From positions 232,591,546 to 232,655,545 of the forward strand of contig CM037878.1 in the NCBI GenBank assembly GCA_021292165.1: a stretch of 64,000 bases of DNA, given 5' to 3'. Positions 23,740 through 35,885 of the stretch are shown in pieces. This DNA is from Shinisaurus crocodilurus (taxonomy: Eukaryota > Chordata > Lepidosauria > Squamata > Shinisauridae). Made by a program: the position numbers and the translations under genes. The notes beneath the pieces are model-generated. The model did not search any database. It saw only the letters and a list, made by a program, of their open reading frames with translations, and was not told where the DNA came from. Every line of letters begins with the position of its first letter. The stretch's first letter is position 1.

Positions 23740-23966
23740 TTCAGACTGGGACTCCGGAGATCCAGGTTCTAGTCCCCGCTCAGCCATGAAACTCACTGGG
23801 TGACTTTGGGCCTGTCACTGACTCTCAGCCTAACCTATCTCACAGGGTTGTTGTGAGGATAAAATGGAGAGGAGGAGGAGGATTATGTAAGCTGCCTTGG
23901 GTTCCTTTCAGGAAAAAAGGCGGGGTATAAATATAATAAATAAATTAATCAATCAATCAATCAATA
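23740..23966 (+). mobile_element. tRNA-derived SINE (Sauria-like), 5'-truncated
   Basis: Starts at about GACTGGGACTCCGGAGATCC, has the B-box-like GGTTCTAGTCCCC, the body ending GTTGTTGTGAGGATAAAATG, and the tail GGCGGGGTATAAATATAATA followed by AAT units. It is close to 7022-7266 read on its own strand. Confidence 0.8.
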
Positions 23967-24243
23967 ATTTGAAGATGACGATATTTCAGCGCAAGAACTT
24001 TTCAGGGAAGAAATACCTACACTGTAGATTTTTAAGTGCCTAGCAGCTTCCATTCTAAAATATTTATATAACAACTCTTAAAATCGTACTGTCCATGCCT
24101 TGGAAACAAGCACGTCCTAGAAATATTTGATTTCATTAAACAATTGCTTTTTAGTACAGCTTTTGGGGTGGAACCAGACTTAGTCATACTTAGAGCAAAC
24201 CTATTGAAATAATGATTAACTTAAATCCCTTTTATTTCAGTCA

Positions 24244-24570
24244 GGCTGTTCACACTAATGGTGGCAAATTGTGGGTTAATTAACCACAATTTGCCACAGT
24301 GTTCAGCAGCCTTTTTGAATATTCAGCCCCCAATTGGGCTGATCAGGGTTTGCTACGTGATGTCCGAATCCAGACACTATAGGTTAATTGTGGGTTAAGC
24401 AACACAGTTAACTTAACTACTAATTATAGGTTAACTGTGGGTTGTTTAACCCACAATTAACCTATGGTGTCCAGGTTCGGATGTCACATAGCAACCCCTG
24501 ATTGACCTTATTGAGGGTTGAATATTAAAAAAGGCTGCAGCATGTTGCAGCAAATCATGGGTTAATTAGT
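24244..24570. mobile_element. Foldback MITE, about 325 bp hairpin
   Basis: The left arm from 24310 (GCAGCCTTTTTGAATATTCA) is answered on the right by TTGAATATTAAAAAAGGCTGC near 24515. Inside, CTATAGGTTAATTGTGGGTT pairs with AACCCACAATTAACCTATGG. Almost the whole unit can fold on itself. The outer words TGTTCACACTAATGG and CATGGGTTAATTAG fit the GGTTAA family described at 17375. Confidence 0.7.
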
Positions 24571-27164
24571 CAAGTCAATGAATCAGCTTTAATTATGACG
24601 AACTCCGGATCCAAGCTTTGAATTTAATTGGAGTTTCCTCCAATCCTTCCCACCATTGGAAGGATTGATTAGACCTGTGTGGTGATCCAAAGGAGCTGGG
24701 AGCTAAGGCCATGAACAAGCATAAAAATGAGGTGCCAATAAATGGATGTGTTCACTGTACTATTCTGGTGTGGGAATGATACACCTTGAATTTGAAGAGC
24801 TGCCCAGAAGTGTTCACTTCAGACTAAAGTAAAAAAATACTATGTCTACACAGGGATTGTGCCCCACTGCTCATTCCAGGTCCTGTTGTGAATAGACTAG
24901 GCAGATTCAAGATGCAGAAGTTATATCATATGTACTGAACTAAGGGGGGGAAAGAAAAGAACATGATACAGCCAATGTTTCAATCCCATTGATTTCAATA
25001 GGTCAAATTTAAGCCTATATTTAATTGTCTCATGGGACAGTTTAAGACAATGCAACCTAACAGTGATTAACTTTGAATTGTGCCTAAAGTAAATATAGGT
25101 TCTGATTTTTATTGTTTATTATTATTTTTTATTATGTTTATTTTATTTTCCATACTTTTAAGTGGGTCAGCACCAAAACATTATGTGGAAATAGGTATGA
25201 CTTTTCTGTTCTTCATTTGTAAGCAAGGAACAGTTTATCACATCAGATAACTTTTGTAAAATTAAATTGGAAACTTATGTCCATTATTAGCTTTAGCTTA
25301 ATTATAGAATGATCTGTAAATCACATTTCCCTGGGTAGTGACTTTCGTTATTAGATAAAACAGAAAACATAACCCTGCTACTTTTTTTTTCAAATGTAAT
25401 CTAGCCATAGATAAATCTAAAACAGCCACTTGTGTACAGCAGCTAATTGTTTAGCTCTGACTCTGAGTCAAAACCTGATATTTTAATTGTTTTTGAAGGG
25501 AATGTTTAAGCTGAACAAAAACTTGGAAATGATTTGCCTTATTGGTTCCAGTGTCTACAAATCTCAAGCTATGTGGCAACAAATATTATTGAGGGTAATT
25601 TGAAGCCTGTATTATTTTGAAAAGTTGATTTTTAAAACTGGGTAAAAGAAAGGGCTAGTTTCTATGATTTATGACATTCTTTTGGAGAAAGCTTGGAGGC
25701 CTAGGTAGTTCAAGAAAAAAATGGGAAAATTCACTTGTGAGAATCAGTGTGGCAGTATCATTTTTACTAAAGTACCAGCATTGTTTCCATGTATTAATAT
25801 CAAAGAGAACTCTTATAAAGTTCTGTATCATTGGCATTTAACCCAAATATATCTAAATAAGACCTATAAAAATAATAAAGGACAGTGCTGGAGACGTGTG
25901 CAAGGAAATACCATTTTTGGCATATTTGGTGGTCATGTCCCAAAACTGTTATCTTCTGGAAAAAGATCAGATATATTATTCACCTAATGGGCGGGTTCAC
26001 ACAATTGGGGAAGTAAGCCACTGTAGCTTATTTTCCCATTCCAGAGGAAGGCAAGAAGAGCAGCCCTGGCCATGGCAAGGCTTTACCGGGCAAAGATTAC
26101 TGGATGAGGGGGTGCAGAGATGGGCATCCAAAGTCAGGAATTCCAAGAGTAAGTCTGCTCTCCTGAAATCACACTTAATTTAGGGCTTCAAGACCAGAAA
26201 TACAAAAACTAGAGTGGTAGTTGGAAGATTTCCAGGTGCACAAATGGAGATGATTGCTTGTGTTTTTCTTGAGGATGGCTGTCTCTAGGTGGGTATGTTT
26301 CAGAAGATCACCTAAGAATTCAGTGCTCAGTAGCAAATTGATAGGCAGTAGAGTGTTGCCTTGATTACACTAGGAAGAGGAGGAGATTTGGCCTAGCACT
26401 TTCAAGAGTTCCCATGCCAGTTTATAGACAGTATTGAAGGGACTTGCAAATGCATCCTGTTTCGATTTGTAATATTTCTACAAGGTGATAGTGTTGGGAT
26501 AAAATGGAGGGGAGCAGATATTCTCTGACATGTTTTCTAATGCAGTTAGAAGAGGGACATGTGTTGCAGCAAGTGAAAGAGCTTGTATGTCATTACATTA
26601 TACATTAAAACTTTTTTTCAGTTCATTTTCCACATTTCTCAAGTGATCACTGACTCAACAACCAACCATTGGTATGTGGTTGTTATCTCACAATTTTTGT
26701 CTTCCTATTGGGATATTTAAAAAAAAAATTAACTTGAGTTACTGCTGTATGGACCAGGTTTTGTTAATAAAATAAGCTATAAAATAGTTTTCAAATCTGA
26801 AGTAATTTTGTTAATTTCCTTAGTTGTTTCAGTGTAGTGGTTTTCCACCTCTATACTATAACATCTGCCATGCCAAGACCTCTTCCCTATCACATGGAGA
26901 ATATCTTCATCAGCTACAGACCCAAACAGAAACATCTGGTACTGGTATAGTCTTATTGTGATTTATAGAAGTCTCATGGTAGCTGGTGCTAGATGTTAAG
27001 GTGACTGGAAAGTCATTTGGCAGAAGCAGCTGGAATTAGAAAACCTAGTATGTAGGCCAGTGTTGAGTAAGTGAGCATTGACTGAATATTATGATAAACT
27101 TTGTAATAGTAAGAGAAGTTTAACAATTTGCTAGAAAGACGGTAGGCTCTTCCTCACTGGAGAA
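24571..27164. other. Long non-coding stretch, no gene recognised
   Basis: AT-rich. A short piece of the foldback family (GCGGGTTCACACAATTGGGG) occurs at 25988-26010. The open frames near 25655-26183 have no recognisable domain. Confidence 0.45.
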
Positions 27165-27285
27165 GAAGACTGGACAGCCATCTGTTGGGGATGCTCTAGG
27201 CTCTAGCTCAGGATTTTGTGCATCAAGCAGGTGGTTGAACTAGATGGCCTACAAAGTCCTTTCTAACTCCTGGAAAAGTTTACTG
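27165..27285 (+). mobile_element. CR1-type LINE 3' end, diverged
   Basis: GACTGGACAGCCATCTGTTG, then GTTGAACTAGATGGCCTACA and AGTCCTTTCTAACTCCTGG correspond to the CR1 end at 609-746 with substitutions. Confidence 0.65.
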
Positions 27286-28655
27286 TGGCAAGAAGATGTG
27301 GTTTGACACTTGCTTTGTTGCCCATGGTGAGATTATGTGTATTTTTGATCCTGGAATCGGATTGTCATTAAACATGTGCTAATAATGATAATATTTCAGA
27401 GGAATGATTTTTTCATTATTCTCAGCTAGAGTAGGAATGCACTTGCTAGGAATTTATGCTCAGGATGAAATGCTACTTGATTGAAACATCTTTAACATAA
27501 CATGTTACAGGAGTTGTATCAGTCCATACACTACAAAGCTTGCACTCTATTTTATTGACATCAACTTTGCACCTTGAAAATGTCTGTTTTCCTACTTCAC
27601 ATTTTTTATAGTCTGGCTTCAAAATAAGTATGTTACTCTGTGGCATCAGTTTTTATTAGAAATTTACAGAGGATTCAACAAATTGTATAAGAAGAATGCT
27701 GTAGTCCATTTAAATGTGCTGTGACATAAAATTAGTGAAAACGTCATTAGTGCCAGTCAGTGAGTCAAAATTACTTCTCAGTGATTAAATTTTTTTAAAA
27801 ATGGATAGCAATTAATGATGGTGTGCATCTCTGTATACACACTAACCCTGAATGTGTTAATCTGACCTCTTCTAGACTTGATTGTGTTTCTGCTCATTCC
27901 TGTCTAGGCTTAAACACATTACTTATCCTTTCCTTTCACAGGAACAGAGACTGATGGTTTGGATACATTATCCACTGTCTGCTAGGGGGAAATAGGTATA
28001 AAAAAGCTAGTGACAATATTCATGCATCTAAAAAAAAAAAAAAAGCCTAGAAGCAATGAAGGTATTAAAAAGAGAGAATGAATCCAGAGAAAGTCTATTT
28101 TCCTCTTATTGTAATACAAATTTATTTCACTTCAATGGTCTAATAATAAATAAAGCTCTTTGAAGCTTACTGAAGTAAATTGACATAGAGCAACTGCTGT
28201 TACGTATGGCTCACATGGATATGTGTTTTCAAACTGCTTGACATATGAAATGAATTAAAAAATACATTTAGTCTAATTGTTCCAGTGATTTGAAATGTTT
28301 TGATTGTGTACCAGAAACACTAATAGTCAGCAGTGTGTGTGTGTGTGTGTGTACACTCTCTGTAGGTGACTGAAGGCTAATAATATTAATTATTGGTTAG
28401 CCTAAGAGACAGACTTTAAAGGAATTAAAGGCTTCTGACAGATACATGTTAGAAAAACACAAATAATAAATTTGACTTTGTTTGGGTAAGTATATTTTAA
28501 TTTGACTTTGTTCAGGGTAAGTATATTTTAAAAGCCTGACACAAACTATATGAGACATGAGAGTTGAGATAAAAACATTTTTCCAGTTACACTTACACAC
28601 AGACACTTCCAAAATCATTAATGTTCCAAATATCATGCCTGCTCCCAGTTTTACA
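27286..28655. other. Non-coding stretch with a (GT)n microsatellite
   Basis: A perfect GT run lies at 28333-28352 and a poly-A run at 28030-28044. I see nothing else recognisable. Confidence 0.45.
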
Positions 28656-28736
28656 GTTTGATCCTATGTTTCACAGAATTAAGCCTCATGTTGTTCAGTG
28701 GAATTTACTCCAAAGTAAGTGTGCCTAAGATTGCAG
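28656..28736. mobile_element. Short palindromic MITE (CAATCC...GGATTG family)
   Basis: GTTTGATCCTATGTTTCACA at the left, then GGAATTTACTCCAAAGTAAG and GTGCCTAAGATTGCAG at the right; same layout as 14557-14641. Confidence 0.5.
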
Positions 28737-29591
28737 CTTTGGCTTCCTACTCCTTTTCCAAGAATGATCCCCATTTGACCTCCAGACCACGTCAGCTAAG
28801 AAACATCTTCCCCTGCATCTATAATGGCCACTGTTGGTAGCTGAAGCCAGGGATGCCTTGGGGGGGGGGGATAAACGTAAGAGCCAGTGGGTTTTTCTAT
28901 GAGCCAGATGCTTGGTTCATGATATTTGCACCAACTTGCCAAGCATCAGGGACAATTTTTAAGGTGCCAGTGCTACATGGTGACTGGATTTATAAATCCA
29001 TAGCTGAGACCACAGAGGTTTGTTGCTCATTCGTCAGAACTACATTTCACACCTATATCTGGCAATGCTTGTAGCAGTTGACATATTCTTACTTTCATAA
29101 GACTGACAAGCAGATCAGGCCCTGGATTTCCACTCCCACCCTTCATCAAGTGTCTGAATGACATCACAGCCTTTCTTACTTATGAACTGTCTAGTTCATA
29201 AGTGTTGTGCTGCCTGAATTTTCCCTTTAAGCAGAGGACAATGATAACTTGCATTAATTAGTAAATAGTAATGGTGTATTGTTGATTCTTCTACAAGACA
29301 GATTGGACGATGCTATCCTTCTAATGAAAAAGGTTAAGATCTACTCCTGCAGATGGAGTTGCTGGCATCAACTGGAATACTTCCTATATTAAATGGATAA
29401 GCAGCCTGAATGAGGGGTATGTAGCCTAATGTGCAGTGTGTCATTGATATGAAGGACCAGAAGTTGTTAGCAAACTAGAAATGATGGGGGGAAATGTTTT
29501 ATTTGCAAAGCATTCTTAAAGCTTATGGGCGTGATCTAATCAAGATACTTGTAAGCCTCCGAACTTGAAGACGTAGAATTATGCTATAGAG

Positions 29592-30235
29592 CAGGGTGGG
29601 CAAACGTTTTGGGGTTCAGGACCTCATTTCCTCAGGGAAAAGTGGTTGAGGGCCACATATTGGTGGTTGATGGTGGTCAAAGCCAAAAGTGGGTGGGACC
29701 AAAGTCAATTCCTCTCTCCCATTCACACTTTCCCACCATTCATACACATTCCATTCAGCTTACCTTCCACGCTGGGAGGGGAGGGGAAGGCTTCTGTTTT
29801 TCTCAGCCTGGCAGGGAAAGAAAGGGTTCTTGCTAGGTCAGGAACAGGGTGATCTGTTTCTCTCTTTAGCCTACTTCCATGTTAGATTGGGAGAAAGAGA
29901 AGCCCCTTTCCCCCCACCCAGTGTGGAAGCAGCACTTCATCAAAGTGAGGTTCGAGAGATGCCATGTGCTGTCCTCTACACCACAGTTGTGCTCCCCATA
30001 GCCTGCCAGACAGGGTGGTGAGAGTGCAGTTTACATGAGGGAGGGATGTGGCATCTCTCCAACCTCACTTTGTTCAAGGGTCATCCAGCATATATTGGAA
30101 AAGTGGTGGAGAGGTGGCAAAATTCAGTATGGGGATTTGGTGGTGGGTGGAGTCTTAGGAATCTGCACAGGACTCACCGAAGGCCACTGATGGCCACATG
30201 CCATCCATGGGTTACAGGTTGCCTGCATGTGTTGT
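29592..30235. mobile_element. Probable non-autonomous hAT element, about 640 bp
   Basis: Starts CAGGGTGGGCAAACG after an AT-rich flank and runs through GGGCCACATATTGG to GGTTACAGGTTGCCTGCATG, which mirrors the left end imperfectly. No transposase frame is visible and the right boundary is approximate. Confidence 0.45.
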
Positions 30236-32559
30236 AGAGACCAGGATACCTGGTCCACATGTGGAATGTGGCAATATAAAGATGGTAGTAAGAAAAGAAA
30301 ACTTTCTATCAAATCCATCAGCCATCCAGGTTAGAGCAGTTACAGTGAAGGTGATACTCCTCCAGCAGAAGCAGGGGGATAGTTCTGCAGATGAGGAAAA
30401 CCCAGGTGCACTTTCTTTCCTTCGAATGACTAAAGGCTATGTCATACAGAGAGCATAGAAGACAAGTGTTCCCACTCTTTTGTCCCCATATAAATACAAC
30501 ATTTGAAGGGGAAATGTTATGTCTGCAAAACTCTTTGTAAATATGGGCCACCATGTAACCTTGGCCAACTGCCACGAGCAGGCATGTGTTTAGTACAGGT
30601 TTGCAGAATGTGTCTCATTCAAACAGGAACATGCAACAGACAGTGCAAGCAAGACTTTTCTATATCATGTTAAGCAGCCATAAAACGCTGGCCATGAAGA
30701 ACAGGAATAAATCAACAGTTATTACAATAAAAGGAAGTAAATATTGGAGTACTCCAAGAATCTGTTCTTAAACTGGAGCTATTTAACAGAAACTTTCAAC
30801 AGCTTTTACAATATTGTTTTAGTTTGATTATGGTTAGTTTTTTCTGCAATGACCAACTTCTTTAGCTCACTGATCGAGAACATAGTCTTGGAAACAAAAA
30901 TGAACTTTTAAAAATTCCTTAACAGTAAATGAAAAAAAAATGAATAATAGCTTTCTAAAACATCTGGAGCCCTGGTCATTATTTTTACAATGTCCACAGA
31001 GTTTAAGTTACCATATTGCTGAATTTGTTGAACAGCCATTGTCCACTTGCCTGCTATAATCAGATATGATCACAGAGGTTTTCATTGCCTTAAATCCACA
31101 GGGAACTGTTATTGTACATACATGTCTGCTTTCAAACTGATGGGAGACCAGAAACAGGAAAATGTCAATACTAAAGAGATTCCATTGCATTTCACAATAC
31201 TGCTGTTGCTAAATAACTGCTTAGATCTGAGCAAAAATCCAATAAATACAGTTTTATTGTCATGCTTCAAAATATTAAAAGCAATTGGCTCCACTGCCTT
31301 ATATGGAGTCAACTGCTGAGTAGGCGAAGTGCTTAATATCCCAGTATGATTAAATTGCTGACTGGCTTGGTAAATTAAACCTACCTTCTCTTGTATTTGT
31401 TGTTCTCCTTTTATGTTATTAACTAGGCAAGAGACTGTGCGAAGCCTGTCTGGAAGCTGTGGCTGATCTAGCAGTTTAGCCCACAGTGATTCACAGTGAC
31501 TACTGAAATTAGGAAAGTAACTCTGATTCCTGTTCTGTGCTTGCTGAATTTTGTTGTCACTTCATAATGTCCACTATATAAAAATTTATCCTATTTTATT
31601 CAAGATTTTTATTCAACATTTTTCACATGTAAAGCATTCTTTTTTTTTTTTAATCATTATCTGTATATGCTGTCATGCCTTACAATTCCTGTATATCTTC
31701 TGTGTTTGTATCGCTGTGAAATTTAGGAAGAACCCCATGGGGAAAATGCCATTTCAAATTTTGTTTGCTTTTGGATCTATCTAAACAATTTAAATTTTTC
31801 CCTAGTAGCCAACAGACTCTGGCTCTTGAGACTTTGCCTTATAAGATAGCTTTTTGGAACCAGTTACAGCATTTTCCCAGTTGCCCCCTTGCTGGTAACA
31901 GTGGCTTTCTTCTTCTTCTTCTTTCTTCTTCTTCTTCTTCTTTTTTTTTTTTGGAAAGACAAAATGAGAAGCAGTAAGAAAGTACAATTATCATCAATTT
32001 TAGAAATAGAGTGACTTGAGGAAAATGTGGCATTTGGGAAAGAAGTGATGTCCTGAATGAATGTTTAGTGGTAGAAAGAGAAGGAAGTATGACTAGCAAT
32101 GAAGCTGACAATAAACCATCTGATGGGTAAAGTTGGTAAGAATGAGTGTTTTCTGAGGCCTTTTTGGTTACGGAGAACCTTTCTGTATTGTTGTTTTTAA
32201 ACTGCGAGTACAGAACTTTACCTTCTAACTTGTAAAGTGCTCTTTGCTGGTAACGATGACACAATAAAGCCTCCACCAGTTTGGTAAAGAGGATGGGATT
32301 TGGGATTTCTTAGGGCTAGCTAGGCCCAAGAGGCCACCAAATGAATGTGTAGACCGTGAAAGAATTCCCGAAGAGGATATGCGAGGAGGCTGGGATGGCT
32401 TCAGCCTATAATATTCTCTGGCAAGTAAAAGGGAATGATGGAAGGGTTCTATGGTTCCAGAGTAGGCTCAATGGAGAAGATTTTTTAATGCCCCCCCCCC
32501 CCATGGGACCTAGCTAAGACTGATAACCTTGTTGGCTCAAGTGAATGCTGGCTAAGGTG
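30236..32559. other. Long non-coding stretch, simple repeats only
   Basis: Contains a TTC/TTCTTC-rich pyrimidine tract with poly-T at 31908-31952, which yields Lys/Glu-rich false frames on the minus strand, and a poly-C run near 32492. I see no genes. Confidence 0.45.
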
Positions 32560-32905
32560 AAAGTGGAATATTTATTTATTTATTTATTTATTTATTTATT
32601 CATTCATTCTATTTTTGAATTGCCCATCTGGCCAGTCATCTGGCCACTCTGAGCGGTGTACAGTCTAATTAAATACAAAAAAACAAAAAACAGAGCGTCA
32701 GTTAGCCCGGGGGGGGGGGCAGTCCGACCAAAGCAGACCCTGATGTTCCCTCTGTCTGCTCCTTCCTCTTCCCCACAGGGCCCTTGATGTCGGTTAGCCC
32801 TGGGGGGGGGGCAGTCCAACCGGAGCAGGCCCTGATGTTCCCTCTGCCTGCTCCTGCTGCCTTCCTCTCCTCCTGCTGGAATAGATGCTATGATGAACCA
32901 GGATG
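32560..32905 (-). mobile_element. L2 LINE 3' end with an internal tandem duplication
   Basis: From left to right: a TTTA repeat tail (32570-32600), the reversed L2 end (TTGAATTGCCCATCTGGCCA, then CTGAGCGGTGTACAG), then upstream UTR. The UTR contains two copies of a unit of about 105 bp, each with a poly-G run followed by CAGTCCRACC and CCTGATGTTCCCTCTG (starting near 32697 and 32790). The duplication is not seen in the other L2 copies here. Confidence 0.6.
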
Positions 32906-33370
32906 AATCAAGGATTGTGTTATTTCTCCTAATTTTTCTTATAAATTGCTTGCAGGAGCTGTAGATAGCCAGGAAATAGCAAGGCTGCTAATTGTCACCT
33001 GAAAGCTCCTGACAGTCAGAGCTTAGCCAAAATATAAATCTTTCCTCTAGAAGAGAGATAAGACCAGTTACCTGAAAATCTTGCCTGCCTCTAGCCAACA
33101 GATTTCCAGTGACAGGATCTCTTAACTAATCAACTCATTTGGATGACCCCACAAGATGTCACGTGAAAGCTCATGGCCTGCAGGCAATAATTATGGGGCT
33201 TAATAGTTACATGCCAAAGGTTGCTCATACACCAAGCAATTCAAATTATAAGGTTTCTCTTCAAACACCTTAGCATTCAGTTACCTGGTCTAAAGCTCCA
33301 AGCGCCTTTGTAACATCAGTTAAATGGCAGCTAAGAGTCCTATGACCTCTGCCTACACAGACCCACCATG
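32906..33370. other. Non-coding stretch, no feature recognised
   Basis: No coding region or repeat end seen. The last eight bases (CCACCATG) form the target duplication of the next element. Confidence 0.4.
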
Positions 33371-34415
33371 CAGGGCCGGCGCTACCACTAGGCCAACTAG
33401 GCAGCTGCCTAGGGCGGGTGGCTGAAGGGGGCGCACTCTGCTCCTGCCAGCCAACTCTTCCTCGCCGCCACCGGGACTGCTGGGCGACACGCTGCCCGCC
33501 TGCCACTCGCGGAGCCCGGATCTGTCGGCGAGGCGGCCGGGCGGGACAGCTGCGGAGACGCCACCAGTCACACCAGGTCAGCGCGGGGGGATTGCGGGCA
33601 GACTCGGTGTCACTTTCCTCGGCGGGGGGGCGCACCTCCGCCCGCCATCATGAGCCAGGGCGCCTCCGCCCGCTTCTCCTCCGGCTCGCCGCCCCGCCTG
33701 CTCTCCCACCTGCTCTCCCGGCGCTCGCCATCTAAGCCTCCGTCCCCGGGCAGGCGCAGGCCGCGCAGCCGACAGTGTGGCGGGGAGGAAGGCGGAGGCT
33801 CTGTCCCTTCCTCCCTGGCGCCTCCCGCGGGGATGCCCAAGCGGGGTCCTCGGCGGGTGCGGGGCAGGCAGCGAGGCCGGGCCCGAGCCCGGCTAGAGGA
33901 GGAGGGGAGGGGGCAGCCGCCGCCGCCTCGGGACCCTGCCTGAAGGGGGCGGTGCTGCCGCCGCCGCCTCACCTCGCCTCCAGAGCGCACGCCGCGGCTG
34001 CCCGGCCCACGGCTCCGTGAGTAGCGTTCGCGCTCTGCCTCAGGGGTCTCGTCTCGCGCGGCCGTCTGATGCTCATGCTGAGGGCGCCCGATCCAGGCCC
34101 CGGCGCCAGAGTGCTCACAGCCCAGCCCGAGGGGGTGGACCCCGCGGGCTGCGGCATGGAGGAGGAGGCGGCATCGCATGGCCCAGCGCCCGGCTGGGCA
34201 TCCTGGATGGGCCCCGCTGAGCACGCTGCTGCTGGCCGAGATGCTGCTCCTGCCGCTGCTCCAGGCCCACAGAGGGCTGCTGGCCGCGGGGGGGGGGGGC
34301 GCTGGGCGAGCAGGCGTTTTAGGCTGCTTTGCTCCGGAGCCCGCCCCCCCGCCCAAGGGGGGGCGCTAAATACCTGACGTGGCCTAGGGCGCCAAACTGC
34401 CTTGCACCGGTCCTG
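33371..34415. mobile_element. Non-autonomous hAT element with a CpG-island-like body
   Basis: Terminal sequences CAGGGCCGGCGC and GCACCGGTCCTG are inverted repeats with one mismatch in the first ten bases. They are flanked by a perfect 8-bp direct repeat CCACCATG (33363-33370 and 34416-34423), the hAT signature. Subterminal CTAGGGCG-type words (CTGCCTAGGGCGG on the left, GGCCTAGGGCGCC on the right) repeat at both ends. The 1,045-bp body is extremely GC- and CpG-rich and has open frames on both strands, including an ATG-led plus frame 33650-33943 ending just before a donor-like CCGTGAGTAGC at 34014. No transposase. The body may be a captured promoter or first exon of a host gene. Confidence 0.8.
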
Positions 34416-34856
34416 CCACCATGACATCAGTTCAGACTAGAACAGCCATATGCTCCATTGACTTATTTGAAACAGGAGAAGTGGCTGTAATTAGGAAAAC
34501 AATTGGGGGAACACAATTTAGGACAGAGATAACTGTGTCCATCAGTGGTTCCGGATTGCAGCCCCATTCTCTTTTATCATGTAAGTCAATGAAGTGTATG
34601 CTCCTTTGACTGGTATGGAGACAGAGAAGGGTCTGCTATCAGAAAAATGGTTGATGGGAGAATTTCTGGGGTGGGGGAGCCATGGTCATCTCTGTTACAG
34701 TAAAAACAAGAAAGAGAGTTTATGTCAGAATACATTTGTTAGTCTTTCCGGTGTCACAAGGCTCTTTGTTGTTTTTGATGGGAAAGCACACTTAACTCCC
34801 ATCCTAGACCTTGGGACTAACAGTCCTCCCCTGTATTCCCAATAGCAGCCCTAGTA

Positions 34857-35098
34857 CAGGCAGTTGCCGGATTACGAACGTCCCTCCCGACTTACAATCA
34901 ATACTTAAGAACAGACCGCCATATATGTAAAAACCTGAGTTAAATACAATGGTTTGTACTTACGAATGCACGCACTATACATTGCGACACTTCGCAACAC
35001 TTTGAAAACATTGTGCAGCTTCTGTTCTGACTTACGTACACATTCGACTTAAAGACAGACTTACGAACGGATCTCGTTTGTAACCCGGGGACTGCCTG
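34857..35098. mobile_element. Tigger/pogo-like MITE, 242 bp
   Basis: Ends CAGGCAGTTGCCGGATTACG and CCCGGGGACTGCCTG are inverted copies, flanked by TA on both sides (34855-34856 and 35099-35100). The body has the ACTTACGAA-type words common in Tigger-derived elements. No coding capacity. Confidence 0.8.
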
Positions 35099-35214
35099 TA
35101 CTATAAAACAGTTCCAAATATAGTTCAGCGTTAGCTTAGAATCTCAGTAGAATGCCTTCTGATTTGGAAGTAAGTGGAACCAGGATTGATTTCTCTTGGA
35201 ACATATTCAATGCA

Positions 35215-35885
35215 TTACTGACAATAGTCTTTGCTTCTTCCAGTACACTGACATTTGTCCGCCTATCTTCCCAAGTAATTCGCAGGATGTCGCAAATGTC
35301 GCAAATGTCAGTGTACTGGCAGTCAGTGCACTGGAAGAAGCAAAGACTACTAGCATTGAAAAAATTATCCTTCAACGCCAACTTCAGTGGACCGGTCATG
35401 TTGTTCGAATGCCTGACTGCCGTCTCCCAAAGCAGTTACTTTATTCCCAACTCAAGGATGGAAAGCGGAATATCGGTGGTCAATATAAGAGGTTCAAAGA
35501 TGTTCTTAAGGCTAATCTAAAAAAATGCAATATAAACATCAAAAACTGGGAAGCTCTGGCCCATGAACGATCTAACTGGAGGTTGGCCTTTCACAAAGGT
35601 TCCATGGACTTTGAAGAAGCCCGAGTGCAAGGTGAAAGGGAGAAACGTGCTAAGCGAAAAGCACGTCAAATGAATCCTTTACAGGACCATCTTCCATCTG
35701 GTAACCTGTGTCCTCACTGTGGGAAGCTGTGTGGATCTAGAATTGGCCTCCACAGTCACTTACGGACCCATCGCTAGAGTCTACACAATTTTCTTTAGAA
35801 TTTTCCTCCTTTTAAAATCACCTTTTTGTAAAATTTTATCCTGGAAGACAATCTTACTCGGTCACGAGTGATTGCCTGATTGACT
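35215..35885 (+). mobile_element. LINE fragment with 5' inversion and C-terminal C2H2 finger
   Basis: From about 35300 to 35777 the plus strand encodes the C-terminal part of a LINE reverse-transcriptase polyprotein: LQWTGHVVRMPDCRLPKQ, an Arg/Lys-rich segment, and a C2H2 finger CPHCGKLCGSRIGLHSHLRTH just before the stop. The 3' end runs through GGAAGACAATCTTACTCGG to TGATTGACTGACTGAC. The first 75 bp or so (35215-35290) are inverted: on the minus strand they encode the part immediately upstream (DILRITWEDRRTNVSVLEEA), and VSVLEEAKT-like sequence is present in both orientations. Inverted upstream sequence joined to a sense 3' part is the product expected from twin priming. I do not assign the LINE clade. 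Confidence 0.7.

Noticed and set aside
31839..32276. Lys/Glu-rich minus-strand frame
   Set aside because: The charged run is simply the complement of a TTC/TTCTTC microsatellite.
33610..34356. Long minus-strand open frame of 248 codons
   Set aside because: Lies wholly inside the CpG-rich hAT body, is Pro/Ala/Arg/Gly-rich as expected of random GC-rich sequence, and competes with equally long frames on the plus strand.
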